A stretch of DNA of 64,000 nt from Drouetiella hepatica Uher 2000/2452 (GCA_019359505.1 JAHHHD010000004.1:62001-126000), one strand, 5' to 3'; positions 44,204 through 52,898 are shown, counted from the stretch's first letter. Numbers and translations: made by a program. The notes: generated by a model not told the origin, from the letters alone.

Positions 44204-45001
44204 ATGGCTTCTGTTTCTAGCTGCATCAATGCGCTCCGTGATCGCGGTCAATGTGCGCTGATTCCCTTCATTACGGCAGGCGATCCTGACCTGGCAACCA
44301 CGGCAAAAGCTCTAGAATTACTCGATCGCAGTGGCGCAGATCTGATTGAGTTGGGCGTGCCCTACTCTGATCCCTTGGCAGACGGGCCCGTAATCCAAGC
44401 GGCAGCGACACGCGCTCTTCAGCAGGGCACGCGTCTAGAGGATGTGCTGAAAATGCTGACGGCGCTTAGCCCCAGGCTCAAGTCGCCGATCATTCTCTTC
44501 ACCTACTACAATCCCATCCTTAACCGGGGCATAGAGGCATTTCTGCAAGATGTGGCAGCAGCAGGAGTTAGTGGTCTAGTGGTACCAGATCTGCCTCTAG
44601 AAGAGGTGGAAAGTCTGTCAAAAGCCGCTGCTAAAGCCGAGATTGAGATCATCTTGCTGGTGGCTCCTACTTCACCCAAGGCGCGGATTGAAGCGATCGC
44701 CGCTCAGTCTCAGGGCTTTATCTATCTGGTCAGCGTCACGGGCGTAACGGGCATCCGCACCGAGATTCAGTCGCGAGTACAAGATTTGCTCACCGAACTA
44801 CATGGCGTAACCGACAAGGCGATCGGCGTGGGGTTTGGCATTTCTCAGGCGAGTCAAGCTAAGCAGGTGATGGAATGGGGCGCAGATGCCGTAATTGTAG
44901 GTAGCGCCTTCGTTAAGCGGTTAGCTGAAGGCTCTCCTGAGCAGGGACTACAGGCGATCGAGAATTTCTGCCGCACGCTTAAGGCGGCTATCACAGAATA
45001 G
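44204..45001 (+). CDS. trpA: Tryptophan synthase alpha subunit
   Basis: A 265-aa TIM-barrel enzyme that splits indole-3-glycerol phosphate and passes indole to TrpB. Conserved segments: [16 protein letters not shown], the catalytic-Glu region [50 protein letters not shown] and [23 protein letters not shown]. Length and start are normal. It is monocistronic here, as is common in cyanobacteria with scattered trp genes, and is followed by a terminator hairpin. Confidence 0.97.
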   Translation: MASVSSCINALRDRGQCALIPFITAGDPDLATTAKALELLDRSGADLIELGVPYSDPLADGPVIQAAATRALQQGTRLEDVLKMLTALSPRLKSPIILFTYYNPILNRGIEAFLQDVAAAGVSGLVVPDLPLEEVESLSKAAAKAEIEIILLVAPTSPKARIEAIAAQSQGFIYLVSVTGVTGIRTEIQSRVQDLLTELHGVTDKAIGVGFGISQASQAKQVMEWGADAVIVGSAFVKRLAEGSPEQGLQAIENFCRTLKAAITE

Positions 45002-45005
45002 AGTT

Positions 45006-45037
45006 CAAACAAAAGGCTGAGCAAACAAAAGGCTGAG
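45006..45037 (+). repeat. 16-bp tandem duplication after trpA
   Basis: CAAACAAAAGGCTGAG occurs twice in a row. The duplication copies the left arm of the trpA terminator, so the transcript has two alternative left arms for the same hairpin. Confidence 0.85.
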
Positions 45038-45056
45038 CAATTTACTCAGCCTTTTG
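45028..45056 (+). terminator. Terminator of trpA
   Basis: AAAAGGCTGAG and CTCAGCCTTTT form an 11-bp stem with a short loop, ending in a T-run. The flanking A and T runs make it able to act in both directions, also ending transcripts of the convergent small gene at 45100. Confidence 0.85.
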
Positions 45057-45099
45057 CATCCAATTGTTCTGGCACCAAAATCTGAAATCTAGCAGAGCG

Positions 45100-45312
45100 C
45101 TAGGCTTCGTCATAGGCTTCTAGATCAAGCAAATAGATGTAGGACTCTACCATTTCTGGACGGTGAAACGCGATCGCTCGAAGCAGATGCCAATCGTTTA
45201 ATCCTTCAAAAGCATTGCTGTATTCGTCTTGCTCTAGCCGTATAGCCAGATCTGCAATCTCTTGTTCAGTAATACTGACGACATGCTCTTCTGAAATATG
45301 CAACGTTTTCAT
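45100..45312 (-). CDS. DUF2555-family protein (70 aa)
   Basis: A 70-residue protein: MKTLHISEEHVVSITEQEIADLAIRLEQDEYSNAFEGLNDWHLLRAIAFHRPEMVESYIYLLDLEAYDEA. The GLxDWHLLRAIAFxRPExVxxYxYLLDLEAYDEA block is the signature of DUF2555, a family confined to cyanobacteria and plastid-bearing eukaryotes as far as I recall. It is acidic, soluble and of unknown function. It is convergent with trpA and probably shares its bidirectional terminator. Confidence 0.88.
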   Translation of the reverse strand: MKTLHISEEHVVSITEQEIADLAIRLEQDEYSNAFEGLNDWHLLRAIAFHRPEMVESYIYLLDLEAYDEA

Positions 45313-45391
45313 CGCTAACCCCCTCAGTTTTGCGGATCGGTATCACTGCTGTACAGAGCTACCTCTCTACATCCTACTCGCTACTCCGTGG

Positions 45392-46036
45392 TTATTCGGT
45401 TCGTGTCCCGATTTCTTCCACGAAACTTTGCATATGGCTTAACACAATCGGCTGAATTTCATGCCCCATGTCTTGCTCGTAATATTGCACCCTGACCCCC
45501 AGCTTCACCAAGATCTCATGCACTTGTTGAGCTGCCCTTAACGGCACTACCTGATCTTGACGACCATGAACGATTAAAACCGGAGAAATGGGTGCCGCAA
45601 GCTTGTCCACTTCTAGAGGAGCATGGAGATAGCCACTGAGAATCATGAGCGCGGCAAAGGGCAACTGCAAGCCAATATCCAGAGTCATCGCTCCGCCTTG
45701 AGAAAATCCGCCCAGGATTGTTCGGCTTAGGGGAACTCCTGTAGTTGACTCTAGCGATCGCAGCCATTCCATCAGCTCCAAACGGCTTTTTTGCAGCTCC
45801 GGCTGCTGCCGAAACTCCGGGCGACTGAAAAAGCTGTAGTCATTGGGCAGTCCATACCACATTCTTCCCTCAGATGAGTAAGGATGGGGAAACGGCGCTT
45901 CTGGAAAGAGAAACTGATAGTCGGGCAAATCCAGATAGTTTGCCAGAGTTGCTACGTCTTGAGCATTGGCTCCCCAGCCATGCAGCATCACCAGCAGTCC
46001 TTTGGGCTGGACGCTTTTTGCGGCAATAGAAATCAC
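45392..46036 (-). CDS. Alpha/beta hydrolase (carboxylesterase/phospholipase type)
   Basis: A 214-aa cytoplasmic serine hydrolase. It opens KGLLVMLHGWGANAQDVATLANYL (oxyanion-hole HGWGAN), contains the nucleophile motif GGFSQGGAMTLDI (Ser about residue 113), the Asp in VLIVHGRQDQVVPL and the His in QDMGHEIQPIVL. This is the carboxylesterase/lysophospholipase (YpfH-like or EstB) family. Substrate unknown. A small acidic gene lies 50 bp upstream on the same strand. Confidence 0.92.
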   Translation of the reverse strand: MISIAAKSVQPKGLLVMLHGWGANAQDVATLANYLDLPDYQFLFPEAPFPHPYSSEGRMWYGLPNDYSFFSRPEFRQQPELQKSRLELMEWLRSLESTTGVPLSRTILGGFSQGGAMTLDIGLQLPFAALMILSGYLHAPLEVDKLAAPISPVLIVHGRQDQVVPLRAAQQVHEILVKLGVRVQYYEQDMGHEIQPIVLSHMQSFVEEIGTRTE

Positions 46037-46086
46037 TTTTAGAGCCAGAATTCTACTCCTTTAGGTAAGCTCAGCACTGCGATCGA

Positions 46087-46335
46087 CTATAGAGTTTTTT
46101 CATCAAGAAAAGCATCTTCACCTAAGCTGATTCGGCGTACGCAGCCGTCTTGAATCGCGTCTTGCAGTAGGCAGAGCAAGGAGCGATCGCGCGCTCCCAA
46201 TTTTCCACATATCAACAGCCACCGCACCTGAGCTTCTGCACCGGGAGTTAGTTCGCCAAACTCCAAAGCCGCTCGGACAATGGGTTCCACAAGATTTGTT
46301 TCAAGGTGGGCGCAATCAGACGACGTGACTATCAT
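46087..46335 (-). CDS. Small hypothetical protein (82 aa)
   Basis: An 82-residue ORF: MIVTSSDCAHLETNLVEPIVRAALEFGELTPGAEAQVRWLLICGKLGARDRSLLCLLQDAIQDGCVRR. It is helix-rich with scattered Cys residues and a GARDRSLL segment. Composition is consistent with real coding sequence. I do not recognise a family. It is upstream of the alpha/beta hydrolase gene with a 50-bp gap and could share its transcript. Confidence 0.55.
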   Translation of the reverse strand: MIVTSSDCAHLETNLVEPIVRAALEFGELTPGAEAQVRWLLICGKLGARDRSLLCLLQDAIQDGCVRRISLGEDAFLDEKTL

Positions 46336-46370
46336 GGTGTGCCTGCGAACAGGATAGAGGGACGACTGTA

Positions 46371-46415
46371 ACTAAGGCTTCAAAAACTAAGGCTTCAAAA
46401 ACTAAGGCTTCAAAA
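46371..46415 (+). repeat. 15-bp tandem repeat, three perfect units
   Basis: ACTAAGGCTTCAAAA occurs three times in perfect succession. It lies between the small gene at 46087 and the deacetylase gene at 46509, neither of whose coding regions it enters. Confidence 0.95.
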
Positions 46416-46508
46416 TGATCTGTGTGAGTTCCTCAACATCTGAGGTGGCGGATAGCTAGCGTAATGTGTGAATCTTGCAACGAATCTTGCAACTGTCTCT
46501 CCTGATCT

Positions 46509-47240
46509 TTACCCTGCCTTTTGAGAAGGCGATCGCTCTTGCCACAGTTGATCGATCGTCACAAAGCTATAGCCCTGCTGCTGCAATCGTGGAATCAACT
46601 GCGCGACTGAAGCGGCAACATCTTCACCACCACAGGAGCCATCATGCAGCACAACCAACGAACCGTTCTGTATCTGCTGAACCACTCGTGCAACTGTCAC
46701 ATCTATTCCAGGTCGCACCCAGTCCTCTGGCACGACGCTCCACATCACCGGGCGATAGTGCCATTGAGCTAAATAATTCAACGTCTGGGGCGTAAACACG
46801 CCGTTGGGCGGACGCACATCTCGAATATTTTGCCGCACGTAGGTTAGGTCGATCTGACAGGCTTGAGCGATCGCCCTCTGGGTTGCCTCTAGAGATTGTT
46901 TCAGTTCCTGCTCTGACAGCAGCGGAAATGAGGTGTGGCGATAGCCATGTAAACCAATCCAGTGATCCTGCTGCCAGGTCGCCAGGGCTACCTCTGGCGA
47001 TCGCTCCACACAAGCGCCCAGCCAAAAAAAGCTGGCTCGAACCTGATATTGCGCTAGCACTTCTAGAAGCTGCGGCGTAAATTGCGGATGAGGCCCATCG
47101 TCAAAGGTGAGGGCGATCGTCTTGGCATTGCCCCTGCCTGCCCAGAGACAGCCTGGGAAAGTAGGCTTAAGGAACTTATGGATGAAGGGATAAATCGGTG
47201 CAAACTGCATAAATACTATTGTACTGATTGCAAGGAGCAA
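46509..47240 (-). CDS. Polysaccharide deacetylase
   Basis: A 243-aa NodB-fold enzyme with an N-terminal membrane anchor (LLAISTIVFMQFAPIYPF). The motifs are TIALTFDDGPHPQFT (catalytic and metal Asp), HGYRHTSFPLLSE (two metal His), VRPPNGVFTPQ (Arg) and VVLHDGSC near the end. The family removes N-acetyl groups from peptidoglycan, chitin or exopolysaccharide. Here it is presumed to act outside the cytoplasmic membrane. It lies near mannose activation and LCP genes, consistent with a cell-envelope region. Confidence 0.93.
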   Translation of the reverse strand: MLLAISTIVFMQFAPIYPFIHKFLKPTFPGCLWAGRGNAKTIALTFDDGPHPQFTPQLLEVLAQYQVRASFFWLGACVERSPEVALATWQQDHWIGLHGYRHTSFPLLSEQELKQSLEATQRAIAQACQIDLTYVRQNIRDVRPPNGVFTPQTLNYLAQWHYRPVMWSVVPEDWVRPGIDVTVARVVQQIQNGSLVVLHDGSCGGEDVAASVAQLIPRLQQQGYSFVTIDQLWQERSPSQKAG

Positions 47241-47297
47241 AACTTACTAAGCTGACTGCTCAGCCATAGCTCAGCTCAAAATCATATAGCTACGAAA

Positions 47298-47771
47298 TCA
47301 TGCTTCGCTTCTGGTGCTGTAAGCATGAGTAGCGTTGCTAGCGCCACAGCAGTCCATCGTCCTGTGGGTGACGCTGTAGCTCGTAGCAATTCCGTAAGTT
47401 TGCCTCGCCCAGGCCGACTGTACCACTGAAGTCAAGACATCTCGATTCAAGGGTTTGACCAGAAACCCGTCTAACCCTGGATTTTCCTCCTGGTATAGCC
47501 AGCTCGGCGCATAGGAATCGGTCAACGCAACGATCGTGGTTTTACGAACATCCGATCGCCGTCGCAGCTCATGAACCGGGTTCGACCAGCTTGGCTGATT
47601 TCCTGCCAGGATAATCAAATAGGGGGAAGCCTGACTCATTTTCGCGATCGCCTGAGCGGTTGAATGAACCGCAACCCAGGTGTATCTCAATTGAGTGAGC
47701 AAAAACTCTAGCCCTTGAAGAGAGTCAAAGTCTTGGCTTAAAACCAAGACATAGCTTTGTAGTGATTTCAT
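47298..47771 (-). CDS. Degenerate receiver-domain protein (pseudo-receiver)
   Basis: A 157-aa protein with a response-regulator receiver layout: VLVLSQDFDSLQGLEFLLTQL, then LIILAGNQPSWSNPV where the phospho-acceptor strand normally ends in a conserved Asp (here Ala-Gly-Asn), TTIVALTDSYAP (Thr/Ser position kept), and the Lys motif GFLVKPLNRDVLTSVV (kept). The acidic pocket of the first strand is reduced to SQD. So phosphorylation by a standard kinase seems unlikely; it may bind partners in a constitutive state. A Ser/Thr/Cys-rich tail follows. It is downstream of the manC-type gene. Confidence 0.75.
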   Translation of the reverse strand: MKSLQSYVLVLSQDFDSLQGLEFLLTQLRYTWVAVHSTAQAIAKMSQASPYLIILAGNQPSWSNPVHELRRRSDVRKTTIVALTDSYAPSWLYQEENPGLDGFLVKPLNRDVLTSVVQSAWARQTYGIATSYSVTHRTMDCCGASNATHAYSTRSEA

Positions 47772-47833
47772 ACCAGGTAAGACACGCTGCTTGACAATAT
47801 AGCTCTTTGTCTTTACCGCATTTTCACATGGTC

Positions 47834-47873
47834 AAATGCCCAAAGTCCTTCATTGCCTAGACTTTGGGCATTT
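47834..47873. terminator. Stem-loop between the manC-type and pseudo-receiver genes
   Basis: AAATGCCCAAAGTC and GACTTTGGGCATTT form a perfect 14-bp stem with a 12-nt loop. It ends in ATTT on both strands and could terminate the manC-type transcript on the minus strand, but no strong T-run follows. Confidence 0.6.
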
Positions 47874-47952
47874 AACCGCAATTAATAGCTTCCAATTCTC
47901 TTAGTCTTTACAGCGCTCTGTCTTTACAAATGGCAATCTCTAGTGGCAATCT

Positions 47953-49014
47953 CTAGAGCAAGTCTGTCAATTTAGGATTCGCCTGGATTTGCTTCAGCAC
48001 CTGTTTGATATCTTGAGTGCGGTCTTTCTTAACAATCAGTGTCACCTTGCCATCTCGGACAATAACGGTGTCTTCCAGTCCGATCGTCACAATCAGATCT
48101 TCTTCATCAGAAGAGTAAAGCAAAGCTCCCTGAGTATCGAGTCCGATATGCTGGGCTAGCTCTACGTTGGGTTTCCCATCCTTTAGCAGGCGATCGATCG
48201 CATTCCAATCGCCCAAATCGTCCCAGCCAAAGGAGACAGGCAGAACATAGGCTTTCTGGGTTTTCTCCATGACTGCATAGTCAATGCTGAGCTTGGGTAA
48301 CTTGGGATAGCAAGCCGCGCCCTGCTCTTCTAAAGGCAAGAGAATTTCGGGTGCGTAAGCGCGCAATTCGGCAAGCATCACCCCGGCTGGAAAAATGAAC
48401 ATCCCGCCATTCCAGCTAAACCGACCTGTGGTGAGAAACTGCTCGGCAGTAGCCAGATCCGGCTTTTCGGTGAAGCGACTGACTTTATAGCCTGGGAAGG
48501 GCTGTGCCTCTGCGCCATACAAGCCCACCTTCTCACCCTGCTCAATGTAGCCGTAGCCTGTCGAAGGATAGGTGGGCGCAATGCCGAGTGTGGCGATCGC
48601 CCCCTCTGTTTTTGCCAGCTCCGAAGCCGCCGCCAGCGTTTCACGAAAAGCCGCTTCATCGTCAATCCAGGCATCAGCCGGGAAAAAGCCAATCATGGCA
48701 TCTTCCCCGTGGCGACGGGCGATCTCTAGCGTTGCCCAGGCTACAGCAGGCGCAGTGTCCCGCCCTTCAATCTCCACCAGCAGATTCTCGGTCGGCAACT
48801 GGGGCAGCTGTTCTTGAACGCCGTTTTCTAAATGGCTAGCGGTGATCACCCATAATCCTTGCCAGCCTCCTGCTAAATCTAGAAGGCGATCGGCAGTTGC
48901 CTGGAGTAAGCTCTTGCCGCTACCATCCAGACTCAAAAATTGCTTCGGGCGCTGTTTGCGGCTGAGGGGCCAAAAGCGCTCTCCTTTCCCACCAGCAAGG
49001 ATTACAGGGATCAT
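47953..49014 (-). CDS. manC: Mannose-1-phosphate guanylyltransferase
   Basis: From the ATG at 49014 the product is 353 aa and begins MIPVILAGGKGERFWPLSRKQRPKQF, the GDP-mannose pyrophosphorylase signature; 41 codons upstream in frame are unlikely to be translated. GYGYIEQGE, FTEKPDLATAEQFL, WNGGMFIF, and the late DYAVMEKT with SFGWDDLGDWNAI follow. It lacks the C-terminal isomerase domain of the bifunctional type. It forms GDP-mannose from GTP and mannose-1-phosphate for exopolysaccharide and glycan synthesis. Confidence 0.93.
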   Translation of the reverse strand: MIPVILAGGKGERFWPLSRKQRPKQFLSLDGSGKSLLQATADRLLDLAGGWQGLWVITASHLENGVQEQLPQLPTENLLVEIEGRDTAPAVAWATLEIARRHGEDAMIGFFPADAWIDDEAAFRETLAAASELAKTEGAIATLGIAPTYPSTGYGYIEQGEKVGLYGAEAQPFPGYKVSRFTEKPDLATAEQFLTTGRFSWNGGMFIFPAGVMLAELRAYAPEILLPLEEQGAACYPKLPKLSIDYAVMEKTQKAYVLPVSFGWDDLGDWNAIDRLLKDGKPNVELAQHIGLDTQGALLYSSDEEDLIVTIGLEDTVIVRDGKVTLIVKKDRTQDIKQVLKQIQANPKLTDLL

Positions 49015-49181
49015 AGCTGTCTTCAACCGTTTTTTAGAATTCCGCCCCATCCTATCAGGGTTTTTCTCGCTTCCCTGCCTAAAAAAGCGGCTTTTTATGG
49101 CATCTTTAAGCTTAGCTAAGGGATTATGAACATTCAAAGCCTGCGGATGATGGAACTCCGGGACGATCGCCTCAGTCCAGA

Positions 49182-49238
49182 ATGCTAGTCAGACAGATGC
49201 TAGTCAGACAGATGCTAGTCAGACAGATGCTAGTCAGG
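49182..49238 (+). repeat. 15-bp tandem repeat (ATGCTAGTCAGACAG units)
   Basis: Three perfect ATGCTAGTCAGACAG units and a fourth partial. The CTAGTCAGACA part is also the repeat inside the downstream LCP gene (49651-49695). Confidence 0.95.
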
Positions 49239-49426
49239 GTTTCGCATATGGGAGAACATAAATTTTGCACTCTAAAGACCGTCAATCTGAAGTGGAATGC
49301 TTTTGTCTCCAAGGAAAGATAAGGATATGCTCATCAGCAAGCTATAATCTCGGAATGTTAAACACAAAACTACATATAGGTGTAAAGCTGCATCTATATT
49401 CTCTTGGGCGGAATAAGCTGTAGTGC

Positions 49427-49495
49427 CTTGTAGTTTTAGGAACCTGTAGCTTTAAGAACCTGTAGTTTTGAGAGCCTGTAGTTTTGAGAGCCTGA
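49427..49495 (+). repeat. 16-bp tandem repeat
   Basis: About four units of the form CCTGTAGTTTTGAGAG, with slightly diverged first units (CTTGTAGTTTTAGGAA and CCTGTAGCTTTAAGAA). It lies about 50 bp upstream of the LCP gene start. Confidence 0.9.
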
Positions 49496-49548
49496 AAGTA
49501 TAAACGTTCACTATTTTTGAACTTTTAGTCAGGTAGTTTGCATTACAG

Positions 49549-51027
49549 ATGCGGAATCTGAGGTTTCGCAGCCTAAGTGAGTGGGAGAATCTAAAGTTGG
49601 AAAACAAAGCTGGTTCGCAGCAAAGCTCGGTTAAAGTCCCTGGTCAGGCTGTTTCTAGTCAAACGATTTCTAGTCAGACCAGTTCTAGTCAGACAAGCGG
49701 CAACCGTGTCACAGTTTTTGTTCCTCCCGCTGTATCCCCAAATCCACGATTTGGCTTTATGCCTTGGCTATTGCGCAGTCTGATGCTGGGCGGAACAGCC
49801 GTGCTTTCAGCAGCTGTGGGAGGGCTGTTAGCACTGACTACGCCCTTGCCAGCGGCGATCGAGCCTCAGAGCAGCAAGCCTGTATCCCTAGAAAATATCT
49901 GGCAGCAGGGTCTGGGGGGATATCGCATCGATCGCCCCATCAACATTTTGGTCATGGGCATCGATCTACCACTAGACCTGCCAGACAATGCAGTTTCAAG
50001 CGATGTCTTTGCAGGACGGAGCGACACCATGCTGCTGCTACACGTCGATCCGGCAAGTCAAACGGTGAGCGTTCTATCGATTCCCCGCGATACACAGGTG
50101 TCCATTCCAGGAGAGGGCGTTGAGAAAATTAATTACGCCAACGTGGTGGGAGGTTCTAAGCTGGCGGCTCAAGTGGTTAGCCAAAATCTGAGCGGTGTGA
50201 CCATCGATCGCTATGTGCGGGTAAGTACAGAGGCATTCCGAGGGCTGGTTGATTTGTTAGGGGGCGTGCGGGTATTTGTCCCAGAAGACATGAAATACAC
50301 TGACGAAACCCAGCGTCTTTATATCGATTTGAAACAAGGATGGCAAACGCTAGATGGCAAGCAGGCTGAGCAATTTGCCCGTTTCCGCCAGGATGATAAA
50401 GGCGATATTGGACGGGTGCAGCGGCAGCAGCAGCTGATTCGTGCCTTGCGGGAGAATCTAGCCAGTCCGGCGATGGTGACTCGTTTGCCTCAGGCGATCG
50501 CGCTATTTCAGAAATACATTGACACGAACTTATCGCCAGAGGAAATGCTGTCTCTCGCTAGCTTTGGGCTGGGGTTGCAAAAAGACAATCTGCGGATGGT
50601 AATGCTGCCCGGTCGCTTCAGTACACCTGATGAATTTGTCGCCAGCTACTGGTTGATGGATGAAACCGCCAAAGATCAGGTCATGAATGAATTCTTCAGC
50701 ATCAGCTCGATTGCGGATGTGGGTCAGCAAAGTAACTTCACCAACACCCGGATTGCAATTCAAAACGCCTCCAGCGATCCCGAATTGGGCGGTCGTGCTG
50801 CGGCATATCTTCAGTCTCAGGGATTTAGCAATGTTTACGTCGTGGAAGATTGGCCCGATCGCCAGCCTCAGACCCAGATTATCGTGCAGCGTGGCGATCT
50901 CCAAGGCGCAACTCTGTTAGAAAATATGCTGGGGATCGGTCAAGTTGTTTCTGCCTCTACGGGCGATTTGCAATCTGACTTTACGCTGCGCATCGGAGAC
51001 GACTGGGAAATGCGATCAAAAGTTTAG
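49549..51027 (+). CDS. LytR-CpsA-Psr (LCP) family protein with C-terminal LytR_C domain
   Basis: A 492-aa membrane-anchored enzyme. Residues about 34-50 hold an in-frame SSQT repeat (three five-residue units), then a transmembrane helix (SLMLGGTAVLSAAVGGLLALT). The LCP catalytic domain starts at INILVMGIDLPLD, with AGRSDTMLLLHVDP (conserved Asp and Arg), VSVLSIPRDTQVSIPG, KINYANVVGG and RFRQDDKGDIGRVQRQQQL. A C-terminal LytR_C domain (RIAIQNASSDPELGGRAAAYL) closes it. LCP proteins attach anionic polymers or polysaccharides to peptidoglycan. In a region with manC and a deacetylase, exopolysaccharide attachment is likely. Confidence 0.92.
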   Translation: MRNLRFRSLSEWENLKLENKAGSQQSSVKVPGQAVSSQTISSQTSSSQTSGNRVTVFVPPAVSPNPRFGFMPWLLRSLMLGGTAVLSAAVGGLLALTTPLPAAIEPQSSKPVSLENIWQQGLGGYRIDRPINILVMGIDLPLDLPDNAVSSDVFAGRSDTMLLLHVDPASQTVSVLSIPRDTQVSIPGEGVEKINYANVVGGSKLAAQVVSQNLSGVTIDRYVRVSTEAFRGLVDLLGGVRVFVPEDMKYTDETQRLYIDLKQGWQTLDGKQAEQFARFRQDDKGDIGRVQRQQQLIRALRENLASPAMVTRLPQAIALFQKYIDTNLSPEEMLSLASFGLGLQKDNLRMVMLPGRFSTPDEFVASYWLMDETAKDQVMNEFFSISSIADVGQQSNFTNTRIAIQNASSDPELGGRAAAYLQSQGFSNVYVVEDWPDRQPQTQIIVQRGDLQGATLLENMLGIGQVVSASTGDLQSDFTLRIGDDWEMRSKV

Positions 51028-51232
51028 TCAGCTCAAAAATAATTTCAAAGCATAATAATCTGTCATTGACTGGCAATAGGGCTGGCTTATCGCTGAAACT
51101 CTTGGTAAGTTAAGGTTGCTGACTCCGTATATCTGGCACATGAGCAGCGGACTGAGCCTAGGTTTCCCCTAAACTAGAGCTTTACCTAGCCAACTGGTCA
51201 AGTCTAGGGACGCAGTTTTCTGGAGGTTTTTA

Positions 51233-52825
51233 ATGAACGTTTTGCTTCTGTATCCCCTGTTTCCCAAAAGCTTTTGGTCGTTTGAGAAAACCATTGAGCT
51301 GCTGGGTCGTAAAGCGATGCTGCCGCCCCTAGGATTGATTACGGTGGCGGCGATCTTGCCCCAAACCTGGGATTTTAAGCTGGTCGATCGCAACGTTCGA
51401 GAAGTCACTTCAGCCGAGTGGGAATGGGCGGATCTAGTCATTCTTTCGGCAATGATTGTGCAGAAAGAAGATTTGCTAGAGCAGATTCGAGAAGCAAAAC
51501 GTCGCGGCAAACGGGTTGCCGTGGGGGGGCCTTATCCGACGGCGCTGCCTCACGAAGTCTCTGAAGTGGGGACAGACTACCTGATTCTGGATGAAGGGGA
51601 AATTACGCTGCCGATGTTTGTCGAGGCGATCGAGCGTGGGGAAACCTCTGGTACGTTCCGAGCCAATGGCGAAAGACCAGACGTGACAATTACGCCTGTG
51701 CCGCGGTTCGACCTACTGGAATTTGATGCCTATGCTGAAATGTCGGTACAGTTTTCGCGCGGCTGTCCCTTCCAGTGCGAGTTTTGCGACATTATTGTTC
51801 TGTATGGCCGTAAGCCCCGCACCAAGGCTCCTGAGCAGTTGCTCAAGGAACTCGATCGCCTCTATGAGCTGGGCTGGCGGCGCAGTATTTTCATGGTGGA
51901 TGATAACTTTATTGGCAACAAGCGCAACGTCAAGCTGTTTCTGAAGCAGCTGTTGCCCTGGATGGTGGAACATCAGTATCCGTTCTCGTTTGCCACGGAA
52001 GCCTCGATCGATCTGGCGCAAGACCAAGAGCTGATGGACAGCATGGTGGAATGTAATTTTGGTGCCGTGTTCTTGGGCATTGAAACCCCCGATGAGGCTA
52101 GCCTGACGCTGACCCAAAAGCATCAAAATACGCGAGATTCCCTCAGCGATGCGGTTCATGCGATTACGCGATCGGGGTTACGGGTAATGGCAGGGTTCAT
52201 TATCGGCTTTGATGGCGAAAAGGCAGGGGCGGGCGATCGGATCGTGCAGTTCGTTGAGCAGACTTCTATCCCGACAGCAGTATTTAGCATGTTGCAGGCA
52301 TTGCCGGACACAGCGCTGTGGCATCGACTCGAAAAAGAGGGGCGAATGCGTAACCAGTCTGGCAATATCAACCAAACGACGCTGATGAATTTTGTGCCGA
52401 CTCGTCCCCTAGAGGAAATTGCCCGTGAGTATGTCCGGGCGTTCTGTGAGCTGTATGATCCGGCTAAGTTTCTCGATCGCGCCTATCGTCATTACCTGAT
52501 TTTGGGTGAGGCGACCTACCCCAAGAAAGGTAAAAGACCTCAGAAAGCCGTCAATTGGGTGATGATTCGGGCGTTCTTGACGATTTGCTGGCGGCAGGGC
52601 GTAGTTCGCAAAACCCGCTGGCAGTTTTGGCGCAATCTCTGGAATATGGGGCGCTACAATCCGGGCGGCGTGGCTCCCTACCTGGCAGTCTGCGCTCAAA
52701 TTGAGCATTTCTTGGAGTACCGCGCGATCGTCACCCGCGAGATTGAGTCTCAAGTTGCCGAGTTTTTGGCGCAAAAGGCTCAAACCGAGGTTAAAACTGA
52801 GGTTAAAACTGGGGCGATCGTCTAG
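51233..52825 (+). CDS. B12-binding-domain radical SAM protein (DUF4070 type)
   Basis: A 530-aa protein. Residues 1-140 form a cobalamin-binding-like Rossmann domain (MNVLLLYPLFPKSFW, LPPLGLITVAAILP, VAVGGPYPTAL). The radical SAM motif is CPFQCEFC in SVQFSRGCPFQCEFCD, near residue 180. FMVDDNFIGNKRNVK and GAVFLGIETPDEASL, MAGFIIGFDGEK are typical of the hopanoid/lipid-modifying B12 radical SAM group. The C-terminal 180 residues are basic and match DUF4070. Lipid or hopanoid modification is possible; the substrate is unknown. Its end carries a 12-bp in-frame repeat (EVKT). Confidence 0.92.
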   Translation: MNVLLLYPLFPKSFWSFEKTIELLGRKAMLPPLGLITVAAILPQTWDFKLVDRNVREVTSAEWEWADLVILSAMIVQKEDLLEQIREAKRRGKRVAVGGPYPTALPHEVSEVGTDYLILDEGEITLPMFVEAIERGETSGTFRANGERPDVTITPVPRFDLLEFDAYAEMSVQFSRGCPFQCEFCDIIVLYGRKPRTKAPEQLLKELDRLYELGWRRSIFMVDDNFIGNKRNVKLFLKQLLPWMVEHQYPFSFATEASIDLAQDQELMDSMVECNFGAVFLGIETPDEASLTLTQKHQNTRDSLSDAVHAITRSGLRVMAGFIIGFDGEKAGAGDRIVQFVEQTSIPTAVFSMLQALPDTALWHRLEKEGRMRNQSGNINQTTLMNFVPTRPLEEIAREYVRAFCELYDPAKFLDRAYRHYLILGEATYPKKGKRPQKAVNWVMIRAFLTICWRQGVVRKTRWQFWRNLWNMGRYNPGGVAPYLAVCAQIEHFLEYRAIVTREIESQVAEFLAQKAQTEVKTEVKTGAIV

Positions 52826-52898
52826 TCAGGTTGAGCTACTTCATCTCTTGGTGAAGACAATACCGAGAGATAGACTGTTAGTATTTTCAACTGAGTAG

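Larger units (their letters stand above)
49015..49548. other. Divergent intergenic region with two tandem-repeat arrays
   Basis: 534 bp between the manC-type gene and the LCP gene. It holds the 15-bp array at 49182 and the 16-bp array at 49427; the remainder is AT-rich and presumably carries both promoters. No RNA gene or regulatory palindrome was seen. Confidence 0.5.

Noticed and set aside
49182-49238. Tandem array considered as a CRISPR
   Set aside because: Units are 15 bp and directly adjacent with no unique spacers; no cas genes are in the window.
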